Assembly (NCBI RefSeq): GCF_038502225.1
Contig: NW_027196391.1
Location: forward strand, 1 to 64,000
Source: Cherax quadricarinatus
Taxonomy: Eukaryota; Arthropoda; Malacostraca; Decapoda; Parastacidae
DNA: 64,000 bases
Reading direction: 5' to 3'
The notes under the pieces are model-generated. The model had not been told where the DNA came from, ran no database searches, and saw nothing but the letters and a program-made list of their open reading frames with translations. Position numbers and translations under genes: made by a program. Below are positions 50,796 to 62,672 of the stretch, in pieces. Numbering within the stretch: position 1 is the first letter of the stretch; each line of letters opens with the position of its first letter.

Positions 50796-51499
50796 ATTTT
50801 AAATTACAAGTCAAATCTTACTCCAAATTAATAATATTCATTTTTTCTTACCTGTCCATTTAATTTTGTTTATCACTACTTGTTTTTTAGTCACTTTTCA
50901 TTGTGTATGCAATTAGTGTATAATCCAATTACTTTTTTGCAAGTACCAAAACTATCTTTTGCTAGCTAGTACCAACTACCTCATTTTTTTTTTTTTTTAC
51001 TTTTATTGTGCAATAAACTGCTCAATTTATCTAATATTACAAATCAGATCTTACTCCTAAACCAATATTATTTCATAGTGACCATCTGTCCATTTAACTT
51101 TGTTTACCATTACTTAATTTTAGTCCCTTATATATTTTCTCCTTTATTTTAGCTTTATATAACTACCCTAGTTTATACATTCACAATTGTTAAAATAATC
51201 AAGGTGCTATTCTCAGGTGCTAAAGTAGAACAAGTTCACAATTTTGCCATTATATTCCAAAGCTCATTTATTTTATAGTACTACCTACTATCATATTCCC
51301 AAGCTCCATTATTTGATCATCACTTTATTTGTACTAGTCCCTTTTATATTGTCTCCTTTATTTTAGCTTAAAAAAAAAAAAAAAAACTACCTTAGCTCAT
51401 TATTTTACATTTGTTAAATAATTCAGGTGCTATTTTTTAGCTTAAGACTATTTACTTTGTTTTATACTTAATTCTAACTATAGATTCACTACAAATCTT
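50796..51499 (+). other. Spacer between LINE ORF1 and ORF2
   Basis: AT-rich and non-coding. Contains an internal imperfect repeat: TTACTCCAAATTAATAATAT near 50818 and TTACTCCTAAACCAATATTA near 51051, each followed by CTGTCCATTTAA. Runs of T and A occur at 50984 and 51368. Confidence 0.7.
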
Positions 51500-54453
51500 A
51501 TGATTACAAGCATTGATCCTGATACCAACCTCTTATTTAATGACTTAAATGAATCAAACAATTACTGTAATTACTACACTGCAGAACAATCAAAGGCACT
51601 TCTCAGTGCCAACAACAACATAACTATCTTTAACTACAATATCAGATCTTTAAGCAAGCATTACGATGACCTCATAGCATTAATAAATTCCTTACATGCC
51701 AATATGTCCATCATTACACTAACTGAAACCTGGCTAAAGCCTGATAGTACAGATGTCTATGCCATTCCTGGTTACACAGCCATACACAACTGTAGGCCAG
51801 ACCAACAAGGGGGTGGCACAGCCATATACTACTCAGACCAACTAGAATGTATCACTAATACTTGCACAAGAGATGAACATGGGGAATATATAATAGCCAA
51901 ATTCAAATCCAAATACCTACAAAAACCTCTCACATTGATAAACATCTACAGAGTTCCACAGTCAAACATTAGCCAATTTAGTCAAAACCTAGGAAGTATG
52001 ATAACTGATGCACGCATGAACAAAGATCACTTACTACTCTCAGGTGACTTCAATATAAATCTCCTGCTAGACCAGGACCCACACGTTACTGAATTCACAA
52101 ACACAATGAGTAACTGTATGTTGCTACCAACAGTAACAAAACCTACAAGAGTTACAGAGACTAGTGTTTCCCTACTTGACCACATCTGGACCAACACCAT
52201 ATCCCCTTTAAAATCAGGCATAATTACAGATAATACCACAGACCACTACCCTACTTTCCTCATAACAACTCTTGGTAAATTACCCCAAGACACTACTAAA
52301 GTCACCTTCAGACTTCACAATGAGGCAGCCATTAATAACTTCACAACAGCAGTAGCAAACATTGACTGGCACACTGAGCTAGAAATCAATACAGATATTG
52401 ACGAATGTATTAATAATTTTCTAAAAAAGACCAAATACCTCTATAACAAGCACTGCCCTAAAAAAACTAAGCAGATGACAGCTAAGAGACTGAACAGTCC
52501 CTGGCTAACACCCAGCATTCTCAAATCCATAAATACAAAACACCAATATGAAAAACAGTACAGAATGGGTCACATAACCAGAGACCAAACAAAACGTTAC
52601 TCGTCAATCTTAACCAGCCTGATAAGAAGGGCAAAAAAATTGTATTATGAGAACAGATTATCCAACTTACGAGGTGATATAAAAAAGACCTGGAAAACCC
52701 TATCAGAAATTCTGGGAACAAAAAAGATATCACGAAATAGCGAAATAAAATTAGCAAAATCAGATGAACCCCAACTCCCACCAACAGAAACAGCAAACAG
52801 ACTCAATGATTTCTTCTCCACTATAGGACAAAACCTTGCCAATAAAATCCCAAGCTCAGATACCCCACCAAATGACTACCTCACCGGCAACTACCCGAAC
52901 ACACTGTTCCTAGCTCCGACTAACCCATACGAAGTCTCCCTTATTATCAACGCACTAAAAAACAAGGCAGGAGATTTAAATACCTTACCACCCTTTATAT
53001 ACAAAAAAGTGTCACAAGTGCTATCACCAATCATTGCAACACTCTTTAACAAATCCATTGAATCCTCCACCTTCCCTACAGTACTCAAAATAGCAAGGGT
53101 CACCCCGATCCAAAAGGAGAAGACCAAACAGAGTTGAATAACTATAGGCCAATATCCAACTTACACCCTCTCTCAAAAATCTTCGAAAAATTAATTCATA
53201 AACGAATCTACTCCTACCTTATCTCCCAAAACATACTCAACCCCTGCCAATTTGGATTCAGGCCTAATAAAAATACTAATGATGCTATTATACACATGCT
53301 AGAACATATATACACTGCAATAGAGAAAAAAGAAGTCCCACTGGGGATCTTCATTGACTTACGTAAAGCTTTTTATACAGTTGACCATGACTTGCTCCAC
53401 GTAAAATTGTCACACTATGGTATAAGAGGGCACTCCCTCAACTACCTCAAGTCATACCTCAGCAACAGAAGCCAATATGTGTACGCAAATGGGGCAAACT
53501 CTTCTGCACAACCAATTACTGTTGGTGTCCCACAGGGAAGTGTCCTTGGCCCTCTTCTCTTTCTCCTATACATAAATGACCTACCAAATGCTTCGCAATT
53601 ACTCAAACCCACACTATTTGCTGATGACACAACATACGTCTTCTCCCACCCGAGCCCAGTCACGCTAGCCAATACTGTAAATACCGAATTACAGAAAATA
53701 TCTACCTGGATGTGTACTAACAAACTTACACTAAACATTGACAAAACCTACTTCATTCAGTTTGGTAACAGAGCTACAGATGTCCCTCTTAACATAATGA
53801 TAAACGGATCACCTATCACAAAGCTAACAGAGGGAAAATTCTTAGGAATCCACCTTGATAATAGACTCAAATTTCATACACATATACAACAAATTTCTAA
53901 GAAAATTTCCAAGACTGTAGGCATACTATCGAAGATACGGTACTATGCTCCACAGTCAGCCCTCCTGGCCCTATATCACTCTCTTATTTACCCCTATCTC
54001 ACCTATGGAATTTGTGCATGGGGCTCAACAACAAGTAACCATCTCAGACCACTAATTACCCAACAAAAGGCTGCAGTTAGAATGATAACAAATTCTCACT
54101 ACAGGCAGCACACTCCACCAATATTCAATACACTCAACCTACTCACCATACAAAACATCCATACTTATTACTGCACCTATTACATACATAGAACACTCAA
54201 CTCTGATATTAACCCTCCCCTCAAACATCTCCTTGCCAACCTCAACAGAACACATGACCATAACACAAGGCACAGATCACTCTTTGATATTCCTCGTGTC
54301 CATCTCACGCTATGCAAAAACTCAATGCACATAAAAGGCCCTAAAATCTGGAATTCGTTACCTGTAAATATAAAAGAAACACTACCTGTTTATAAATTCA
54401 AGTCTCTTCTCAAAGATCACTTACTCACCCAAAACCAAATAAATACTGAATAA
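51500..54453 (+). pseudogene. LINE ORF2: endonuclease and reverse transcriptase (one frameshift)
   Basis: ATG at 51500. Residues about 35-240 are the AP-type endonuclease: FNYNIRSLSKHYDDL, LTETWL, LLSGDFNINLL, LLDHIWTN and TDHYPTF carry its conserved Asn, Glu, Asp and His. A linker follows (SPWLTPSILKSINTKHQYE). Near 53110 one base is missing in CCGATCCAAAAGGAGAAG; without that loss VTPI would run on through KGEDQTELNNYRPIS. RT continues from 53134: FIDLRKAFYTVDHD (the second Asp of the usual KAFDTVDH is Tyr), GVPQGSVLGPLLFLLYIND, LFADDTTYVFSHP, KFLGIHLDNRLKF, then AWGSTTSNHLRPL and KGPKIWNSLP. In an active element it nicks the target and primes reverse transcription. Confidence 0.92.
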
Positions 54454-54868
54454 CTGAACCTTATAAATTGTATATCTTAAATGTTTCTCACAATTATATC
54501 ACATAAATGTTAAACCTAAAACCCAATCTAACTTTATTATTTTTTTAAATACACTACCTAACAGAATACTCCATTCTACTGAATTTACAACAATGCATGC
54601 AACCATATGACCTGTCTTTGTAATACTCAATTGTGCTTTATAGTAATCAGTTTACATTAATGTTTTTCACTGATTTCATCATTGCTTAGTTAATCTTAAG
54701 TTAATTTTAAGCCAGCCCGTAATGCTATGCATAGTATAAGTGGCTTTGGCATGCTGCTCTTATCTGTATTTTTTTTGTACCTCTGTATGTGTGCTCAAAT
54801 TATAAATAAATAAATAAATAAATAAATTGATAATTATGTTTGTGAACTTATTGTGTTGTGTACAACAA

Positions 54869-54925
<57 letters not shown>

Positions 54926-56609
54926 TTGCACCTTACTTTGGCCTCACAGGTCACATAAGTTACTGGAAAAAATAAGTAGTGGAAAAAGAAAGATACCTTC
55001 AAATGGGAGTAAAAAAAAGTTTACCGGGTGAGCGGCATTCACCGCTGTTGCCATACGTGACTCATTTTCTGCCAGCTTTATGCATCTATATCTCGGTAAG
55101 TACTGATGGCAAAAAAATTTTGGGGGCTTTAAACAATCAGAAAAATAATCTCAACATTTTCACAAGAAAATTTTTTTTTTTTTTTTTTTCAAATATTTTT
55201 CGACACCAGGAGATACTTCAGGATTTGGGGTTTCGACATCAAAGGATTAAAGAGCTGCAACATATCAATACCAATCCTTCAGAGTACAGGTAATGTACTT
55301 CCCACCTCCACAACTCAAGCCTGGCCTGTCAATTTCCCTAAATCTCTTCATAAATATTACCTTGCTCACACTCCAACATGTCAAGTCATAAAAACCATTT
55401 ATCACTATCTGCTCCAAACATCCTCATGCATGCTTACTGTAAGTCCAAGCCCCTCACACACAAAACCTCCTTGTCCCTCCAACCCTTCCTACACCAGCCA
55501 GTTCCCCACCTTCCTGCCACTACAGATTTACACACTCTCGAAATCATTCTATTTCATTCCATCTCTTTCAATGTCTGAACCACTTCAACAACCCCACCAG
55601 AGCTCTCTGCATAATACTTTTAGAAACTTTGCACCTCCTCCTAATTTCTAAACTACAAATTCTCTAAATTATGTTCACACTGCACATTGCCCGCTGACAC
55701 ATATCCACTGCTTCCAGCCTTTGCCATGTTGCAACACTCACCACCCATGCTTCACACCCCCATAAGTGTGTTGGTATATCTATACATACTCTCCTCACTT
55801 AGCAACGTACCCATTTACTGACACCTTCGACTTATAACAGGCTCTCTGACCAGTATTTGTACAGTGGACCCTCACATTTAGGCAGTCGTGACTTTCAAGA
55901 AATCCAACTTTTGGCAACTTTTTATAAAATGTAGCCGCTTGGTTCGTGATTGGCCTTGTGCTTTGGCGACTGTCTGGTATGAGTCCGAGCAGCATCCCAG
56001 CATCAAAGTGCACGCAAAGCCAGTCTCCCACACAATTCACACTCAGTGTGCCATTGTTCATCATGAATGACCATCATCGCACTCATTCATACGATACATT
56101 TCGTAATATTCCATTCTTTTTTGTGCTCCCAATTGTTAAGTCAACATGGGCACAAAGAAATTAACCCCTAAACGGTCCAAACATATATATACGTTCACTC
56201 GTGCAGCGCCCCGAATATTTTGAAAATAAAGAGCACATTCTTATAAGTGTTTTAGCATTAAAAAAAATTTTAGGGTAAGTACTTACTGAGATATGAGGCC
56301 GTGAAGTTAGCACTTGGCGATCACCTGATGGCAACATGGAGCGCTGCCGCTTGAAGAAATTCTACATATTTACCGTTTTCTTCCATTTTTTTTAATTTTC
56401 TTGGTTTTCATGATATGATAATTATGTTTTATAGTAACTGCTTTGATATCAATGCCAATTTTTGCTTATACACCAACATTATATACGAAATTATTATCAT
56501 ATTGTCATAAACACACATGTACACATTGACAGTGATTTTGCACACCTCGCTGAATCACATTCTACTATCTACAACTATATACAAGTATTTACATGTCCCA
56601 CTTATGTTT

Positions 56610-59104
56610 CTAGAACTCCACAATTGTATGATACTCCATGAAGCAAGGATTCATACAGAGTGCCACTCCACACTGGTGACAAATGAATCGTGTGTCCTTC
56701 CGCTGTTGGGGTCATTTTCTGGTGGTAGCACACACAATACACTTTTTCTGGTCATTCTTCGTCTTTTGGGTAGGTGGTATTGGTACCAGATAGTGGCAGT
56801 TAGGAGTGATTCGGTCTGGCACTTTCCCCTCTGGCTGTGGTTGGGGGACAGGTTGTGGTGTGACAAGTCGCTGCTGAGGGGCAGGTACAGGTGTGGTACC
56901 ATACTTTTTTGCTATCTGTTTGACAAGATTCAGAGAGAAATCTGCAAAACTTTGTCATTTTCCAGTCTTTATTTCGTACATATTGAATGCATTGAGTGCT
57001 GCAATGTCTACAAGGTGAAAAAACAGTTTTATATACCACTTGCGACTCCTGCGCACACAGTCAACAAACCCTATCATCATGCCACACTTGTCGTATAGTC
57101 CACGACAGCAGCTGGCTTTACAATAGGTTCTTTGAACTTGCTCAGTCTGTTTGTACCATCTTGTTTCTGAGGATGGTTGACAGCAATGTTACGTCCCGCT
57201 TGTCATGCCACGTCAGTGCCATGATGTCATTAGCATGAAACACTTGCACTTCACCTTCAACACTGCCTCCAGCGAACCTTGGCATGTGTTTCCTATTCCT
57301 TCTCACTCTTCCACATATATCTGTATTGTTCACATGTAGGAAATCAGTGAGCAAAGGCCTTGTATACCAGTTGTCTGTGTACAATGTATGGCCCTTGCCA
57401 AGGTATGGTTCCATCATCCTGCGAACAACATCACCAGAAATGCCCAACATCCATCTGTCATCATCGAGTGTTTTTTTCCCGGTGTATACAATTACATCCA
57501 ACAGAAGACCACTCTCACAGTCACACATAACAAAAAGTTTTATATCAAAGCAATTACATTTGCTCGCTATATATTGCTTGAATGACAGGCGTCCCTTGAA
57601 CAGAATCAAGGACTCATCAACAAAAATGTTTTTGAAGGGATAAAAGTATACACTGAATTTCTGCTTCAAATACATAAACACTTCCCGGATTTTGTATAGA
57701 AGGTCATTTCTGTTTGGCGTATTTCTGTCTGAGAAGTGCAACATTTGCACCAACAGAGTGAATCTGTTGAAGAGAAGGAGGTCACGGAAAACTGGAGTAC
57801 TGATGAAGTGGTCTGTAGACCAGTAATTATGTATACAGTGGACCCCCGCATAACGATCACCTCCGAATGCGACCAATTATGTAAGTGTATTTTTGTAAGT
57901 GCGTTTGTACGTGTATGTTTGGGGGTCTGAAATGGACTAATCTACTTCACAATATTCCTTATGGGAACAAATTCGGTCAGTACTGGCACCTGAACATACT
58001 TCTGGAGTGAAAAAATATCGTTAACCGGGGGTCCACTGTATTGTTCTTATAGATATGTAGCATAAGCATGACAGTGCCAAAGAATAAATACATTTCAGCC
58101 ACTGTTGTGTCTTTCCACCTGTGCAGCCGTGATGATTCTCCAACCTCTGCTGTGTCGTTCATGACATATTGGTAATAATTATTTGTCTGGGTCACTATCA
58201 AGTTCATAATAGGCTCGTCAAAGTACAACTGGAAATAGTCTAACTCTGTAGACTCATTTATTATGGGACATTCTGGCAGGATACCACTTCCACTAGCATC
58301 AAAATCACAAGGCTGTGGCACGAATATACTTTGTGTCCAGTTCCATTCATGATCACATGATGCAGGGTGGACCTGTGGCATGGGGCGAGAGGGAGCAGGA
58401 GGAGGGACAGGAGTGGAGGCAGCACATAGTTGTGGGGACACCGGGTGGTCCTTTGTCTGTCCACCCACTTGGCCATGTGGTCCAGGCACCGTGCCACCCA
58501 CAACTATTTCCTCCATCCCCGCATACTCCCCTTCATGATCACTTTCAATATCAGTGGCCGTGGTTCTGGATCCTGACCTGCCACAACCCTTGGGGATTGC
58601 ATATGGCACACCGCCTGAACGTAGATAACGACGCCTTAAAATATGCTTCACTGGTGAATAATGAACTTCACTATCACTAGATGAATCCTCAATTGTCATA
58701 AAATCAATCTCATCATCACTTACATCACTTTCACTATCACTACTAAAACACCGGGAAAATGATAGTTTCCTCTTGCGAAGTTGCCTATGAGTAACATTTA
58801 CCACTCCAGAGGTGCTTGGCCCAGGGTCTTGTGTGGCCACACTGGCCACCCCAGAAGTGCTTGGCCTAGGGTCTGCTGTGGCCACATTGGCTACCCCAGA
58901 GGTGCTTGGCCCTAGGACAGGTGTCGCTTCCCCAGAGGTGATGGGCTGAAGGTCATCTGGGTTATCGTCGATATTTTCACTAATTCCTTGAATATTACTG
59001 GCCCCATTGGTGTCAAATCCACTAAACTCACGATCTATATCAATTTCCTCGAACAGTAGTGTGCTAGTACGACGAGGTGTGAGTGAATCACGAGGATGTG
59101 CCAT
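56610..59104 (-). pseudogene. piggyBac F transposase, full span, broken
   Basis: ATG at 59104 (MAHPRDSLTPRRTSTLLFEE). N-terminal acidic and Ser/Thr-rich part with four PSTSGV repeats; basic RQLRKRKLSFSR; catalytic domain from TELDYFQLYFDEPIMNLIV. Catalytic Asp residues are in FVDESLILFKGR (Asp codon at 57618-57616), VMCDCESGLL and LYTDNWYTRP, as in the piggyBac DDD fold. The C-terminus, in other frames near 56620-56720, has the zinc domain CIVCATTRKRPQQRKDT and CGVALCMNPC. Breaks: MITE M at 57836-58038, whose removal joins LHIYKN to YWSTDHF, and frameshifts near 57145 and 56930. Unlike C, D and G it retains all catalytic residues. Confidence 0.9.
57836..58038 (-). mobile_element. 203-bp MITE M, copy 2 (inverted)
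   Basis: TA flanks CAGTGGACCCCCGCATAACG and TTAACCGGGGGTCCACTG. Reverse orientation relative to copies 1 and 3. Lies in the piggyBac F transposase frame. Confidence 0.95.
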
Positions 59105-59333
59105 GATGTTGACCCAGGATGGAGGTGAATGTAACTGGTCCTACCATGTGGTACCCAGGCATCCCAGATTTTTTGTATACTGTGCACACTGAGTGCGCAC
59201 ACCCATTCTCTCATGTCTAGGCGACTCAGGCTTATCGCGCCAATTTTGAACAAATTAAAAATAAAACGTATATATACGTTTGGGGTGCTACGTGCGTGAA
59301 TGTATATATACGTTTGGACCGTTTAAGGGTTAA

Positions 59334-59676
59334 AGAAAGAAATCGTTGAAAAATATGAAAGTGGAGTGCACGTTTCAGAGCTTGCCTTGATGTATGGCAA
59401 ACACCATTAAACCATGACTTCGATCATGGTGAAGGGAAAGGTAATCAAGGAAGCTGTTGTTGCAAAAGTGGTAGATATGCTGACAAAAAAGAGATCACAA
59501 ATACACGAAGAAGTGGAGAGGCTACTGAAGGTGTGGATTACCCAGAAACAGTTAGCAGGAGATAGTGTTATACAGTCGATAATTTGTGAAAAGGCAAGGC
59601 AGTTGCATGACAATCTCATAAAGAAAATGCCTGCAATGAGTACTGATGTTAATTTTAAGGCCAGCAAAGGCTGGTA
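59334..59676 (+). pseudogene. Tigger-4 transposase, DNA-binding part
   Basis: Continues after piggyBac F with KKEIVEKYESGVHVSELAL, then a stop near 59410; from 59414 another frame reads VIKEAVVAKVVDMLTKKRSQ, HEEVERLLKVW, SVIQSIICEKARQLHDNLI and SKGW, ending at a TAG. No catalytic domain is present. Confidence 0.82.
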
Positions 59677-60016
59677 GATCTACGTCTGTATTTGTAGTGC
59701 TCAGAACATAGATCTACATTTTATTTTTCATTCCTTCAATTTTGGCACAATAGGCTTGAGTCAACTAGACATGAAAGAATGGGTCTACCCACTCATGTGT
59801 GTGCAGTATTTGTGGAGAATATTTTCTCCAGGAGGGGATTATCAGCCCCTTTCAGCCCTTTCCAGCCCTGAGTGGCTCAGCCCTCTCAGAAGGGGTAAGC
59901 ATCTTGTTTACTGCTACATCAAGTAATTACCAGTAGTTGTTTAACCAGCATGTACCAGTTACATGGTCACGAGGCTCTTTGCAAGAGACAATCATTCTCT
60001 TACCTTAGTAGGACAG
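59677..60016. other. Non-coding, with a degenerate F-type piggyBac end
   Basis: TAGATCTACGTCTGTATTTG and GTAGTGCTCAGAACATAGAT resemble the interior of the 112-bp MITE at 35936 (CAGATCTACATTC, GTAGTGCTACAAAAG). A CAGCCCCTTTCAGCCC repeat follows near 59850. No gene seen. Confidence 0.5.
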
Positions 60017-60226
60017 TTAACCCCTTCAGGGTTTTGGCCGTACTAGTACGGCTTACGCGCAGGGTTATTTGACACACTAGTACGCATAAATTCTAGCACC
60101 GTCAATTCTAGCAGGAAAAGGCTGGTAGCCCTAGATGTGAGAGAATGGGTCTATGTGGTGGGTGTGCACAGTAGGAAAAAAATCTGGGACCCAGTGGGAA
60201 TGCCATCTTAGTACACAATGTCCACC

Positions 60227-62672
60227 ATGCCTCGTGGTAAGAAGTTCCTCACTCCTCAGCGAACTGGAATACTTTTGTTCCCCAGTGACATTTCTAATAC
60301 AGATGGAAGTGCCAGTGAAGATGAGTTTCAAGGTTTTGGTGAGGTTTTGACCGAAACTAATGACCATAATATCGGTAATAGTGAGGGAAAACCCAGACGA
60401 CCCTCAGCCTTCCACCTCTGCTGCTGGGCCATCTTGTTCATGCTCAGTTGTGCCAGAATCAAAGAGGAAACTCCTATTTTCCCAAATCCCAAACTCAGAT
60501 GTGAGCATTTGTGATGATAGTGATAGTGATTATGAACTAAAAGCTCTTCAAACTAGTTCCAGTAGTGATAGTGAAGTGCAATATTCCCCAGTGAAATGTC
60601 AGTACAGTGGACCCCCGGTTAATGATATTTTTTCACTCCAGAAGTATGTTCAGGTGCCAGTACTGACTGAATTTGTTCCCATAAGAAATATTGTGAAGTA
60701 GATTAGTCCATTTCAGACCCCCAAACATACACGTACAAACGCACTTACATAAATACACTTACATAATTGGTCACATTCGGAGGTAATTGTTATGCGGGGG
60801 TCCACTGTATATATGACAATATATGCGCTCTGGTAGTGTGCCATATGCTATTCCAAGGGAAAGGATTACATCTCAGAGAACATCCCATGGCTGTACAACA
60901 GGAACTGACAGTGAAAATGACGATGATACTGTTGCAATTGGGATGGAAAATGTGCATGGTGGTGGTGGTGGTGGTGCCGGGCGTGAGGCAGCAGCAGCAG
61001 CCCATGCTGCCACCCACGCTGCTGCCTCAGCTGATCTACAACAAAGGCCACCATCCCCCACCCACCCACCACACCAGCCTCCACAACCACAACCTCCACA
61101 ACCACAACCACCTGTCATTGTCCAGTACCCACCAGCAGACTGCACCTGGGATTGGCAGGAAGCTGTCAATTTTGTTCCACATCCCCACCAGTATGATGAC
61201 AGCCAAAGTGGAATACGGCCATCATGTACACTTGGGAACAATGCCACTGAACTGGAATGTTTCGAGTTATTCTTTGACGAACCCCTGATGGAAAGTATTG
61301 TCATGAAAAGCAACACATACTACGAGTACACCATGGCAAACACAATACTTTCACCAAAATCACATCTACACCAGTGGAAGGAGACAACTGTGGCTGAGAT
61401 GTATCTTGTCTTTGCCACAATAATGCTTATGCCACATGTGTATAAGCAAAGTGTGAAATCATACTGGTCAACAGACCACCTGATTGCAACCCCAGGTTTC
61501 AGTGATATTAATGCCAGTGAATCACTTCGTGCTACTGTTACCTATGCTTCACTTCTCAGACAAAACCAGGCCTGACAGAACCGACTGGTTATATAAGATT
61601 AGGAATGTGTCTCTGTAGCTGAAACAGAAGTTCAATAAGTATTTTTACCCCTTCAGGAAGCTTGTAATTGACGAGTCTTTGATTCTGTTCAAAGGAAGAC
61701 TCTCTTTCAAGCAGTACATACCAAGCAAGAGGAAACGCTTTGGTATAAAGTTGTTTGTGCTTTGTGATTGTTACAGTGGTCTGGAATTGGATATTATTGT
61801 GTACACTGGAAGTTATACATTGCAAAATACCAGGAAGTTATTGGGCATCTCTGGTGATGTGGTTAGAAGAATGATAGAACCATACCTTGGTAAGGGGCAT
61901 ATATTATATGCTGATAACTGGTACACAAGCCCCTCACTCAGTGATTTTTTGTGAGTGAACATGACTGATGTGTGTGGCACAGTGCATGCAAATCAGAAAC
62001 ATATGCCCAGGTTTGACGCTGGCACTTGTAGAGGTGAGGTGCAGGCGTTTGCTTCCAATGACATCATGGCATTTCGGTGGCATGAAAAAACGAGATGTCA
62101 CACTGTTGTCATCAGTTCACCCTAATGAAATGGAAGACACTGGCAGGCAGCATAGAGAGAGCAATGAACCCATTCTAAAACCTGCAGCTGTGATTGATTA
62201 CACCCTCAATATGTGTTCAGTGGACAAATGTGACATGCAGATTGGGTTTGCTGATTGTGTTCGCAAGAGTTATAAGTGGTACATAAAACTTTTTTTCCAT
62301 CTTCTGGACATTTCCATGCTGAATGCTTATAATATGTATAAGATGAGGACCAGAAACAAACCACTATATGGCAAATTCTGTTTGTCTGTCATCAGACAAA
62401 TAGTATTCAAGTACCAAGGAAGAACACCTGCAATAGACAGCCCACCAAATTTTCAATAACTTCCTTCTCGTTTGAAGCATGGTGATCACTTCCTAGTAAA
62501 ACTGCCTGCTACTGCTTTCAAGAAAAAGGCTCAGAAGAGGTGTTACGTCTGTGCACATACAAGAAAATGCCCACAACAACGCAGAGACACTTGTTTTATG
62601 TGTGAGGAGTGTAAAACACCACTGTGCATGACACCATGTTTCAAAGACTTCCACAGGCTGCAAAACTTCTAG
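60227..62672 (+). pseudogene. piggyBac E transposase, full span, broken
   Basis: ATG at 60227 (MPRGKKFLTPQRTGILLFPS); an upstream in-frame ATG at 60218 is less like the relatives. Acidic N-terminus, LLFSQIPNSDVSICD, SSSSDSEVQYSPVKCQ, then MITE M (60605-60807), then GSVPYAIPRERITSQRTS, a His/Pro/Gln-rich stretch with PPQPQPPQPQPPV, and ATELECFELFFDEPLMESIV. Catalytic Asp residues: VIDESLILFKGRLSFKQYI near 61670, VLCDCYSGLELDIIV near 61760, YADNWYTSP near 61915. C-terminal zinc domain CYVCAHTRKCPQQRRDTC and CEECKTPLCMTPC to the stop at 62670. Breaks: frameshifts near 60390 and 61540, TAG near 61617, TGA near 61952 and a frameshift near 62090. Confidence 0.9.
60605..60807 (+). mobile_element. 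203-bp MITE M, copy 3
   Basis: TA flanks CAGTGGACCCCCGGTTAATG and TGTTATGCGGGGGTCCACTG. Same orientation as copy 1, few differences. Lies in the piggyBac E transposase. Confidence 0.95.

Larger units (their letters stand above)
48029..54828 (+). mobile_element. Nearly full-length L2/CR1-like LINE
   Basis: Starts after GTAAACAA (48028) in the piggyBac G 3' region and ends with (AAAT)n at about 54828; the host continues TTGATAATTATG. It has a 5' UTR, ORF1, ORF2 and a 3' UTR ending in a short AATA repeat. A 1.4-kb RTE sits between ORF1 and ORF2. ORF2 has one single-base deletion. No clear target duplication was seen. Confidence 0.88.
47306..55246 (+). mobile_element. piggyBac G, cargo-bearing, split by a LINE
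   Basis: TTAA at 47302-47305 and 55247-55250. Termini are TCCTTTGACTG and ACATCAAAGGA, both changed from the usual CCCTTTGA at the outermost base. Left part: 5' UTR, transposase N-terminus (MPSGKKYLTPQQIWDSSLPK, stop), cargo R1 inverted (47660-47890). Right part from 54829: 3' UTR as in C and D (TTGATAATTATGTTTGTGAA, a long TA run). Without the LINE it is about 1.1 kb. Confidence 0.87.
47235..55799 (-). mobile_element. Old RTE LINE fragment (RTE-3), split by piggyBac G
   Basis: 47235-47301 is an RTE 3' end (ATCACATCAGTCATTTTCCA then CCAAGGCAAGATGACCCT, against ATCACACTGGCCGATTCCCA in RTE-1). 55251-55799 continues the same element (CTGCAACATATCAATACC, CCTTCAGAGTACAGGTAATG) into the RT C-terminal coding sequence. 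The TTAA at the break aligns with the TTTTTAAACTGCAACATTAA stretch of RTE-1. It is more diverged than RTE-1 and RTE-2. Confidence 0.85.
56165..59329 (-). mobile_element. piggyBac F, near full length
   Basis: TTAA at 56161-56164 and 59330-59333 flank CCCCTAAACGGTCCAAAC and GTTTGGACCGTTTAAGGG, an 18-bp inverted pair with two mismatches. Subterminal TATATATACG words occur at both ends. 3165 bp including a 203-bp MITE. The transposase covers the whole element on the minus strand. Confidence 0.92.
55862..59676 (+). mobile_element. Tigger-4, split by piggyBac F and truncated
   Basis: TA then CAGTGGACCCTCACATTTAG. A start ATG at about 56145 reads MGTKK and is cut by TTAA at 56161; after piggyBac F it continues at 59334. 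Deleting F with one TTAA restores GTKKLKKEIVEKYESGVHVS. The right end is missing: family sequence stops at SKGW (59676). Confidence 0.85.
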
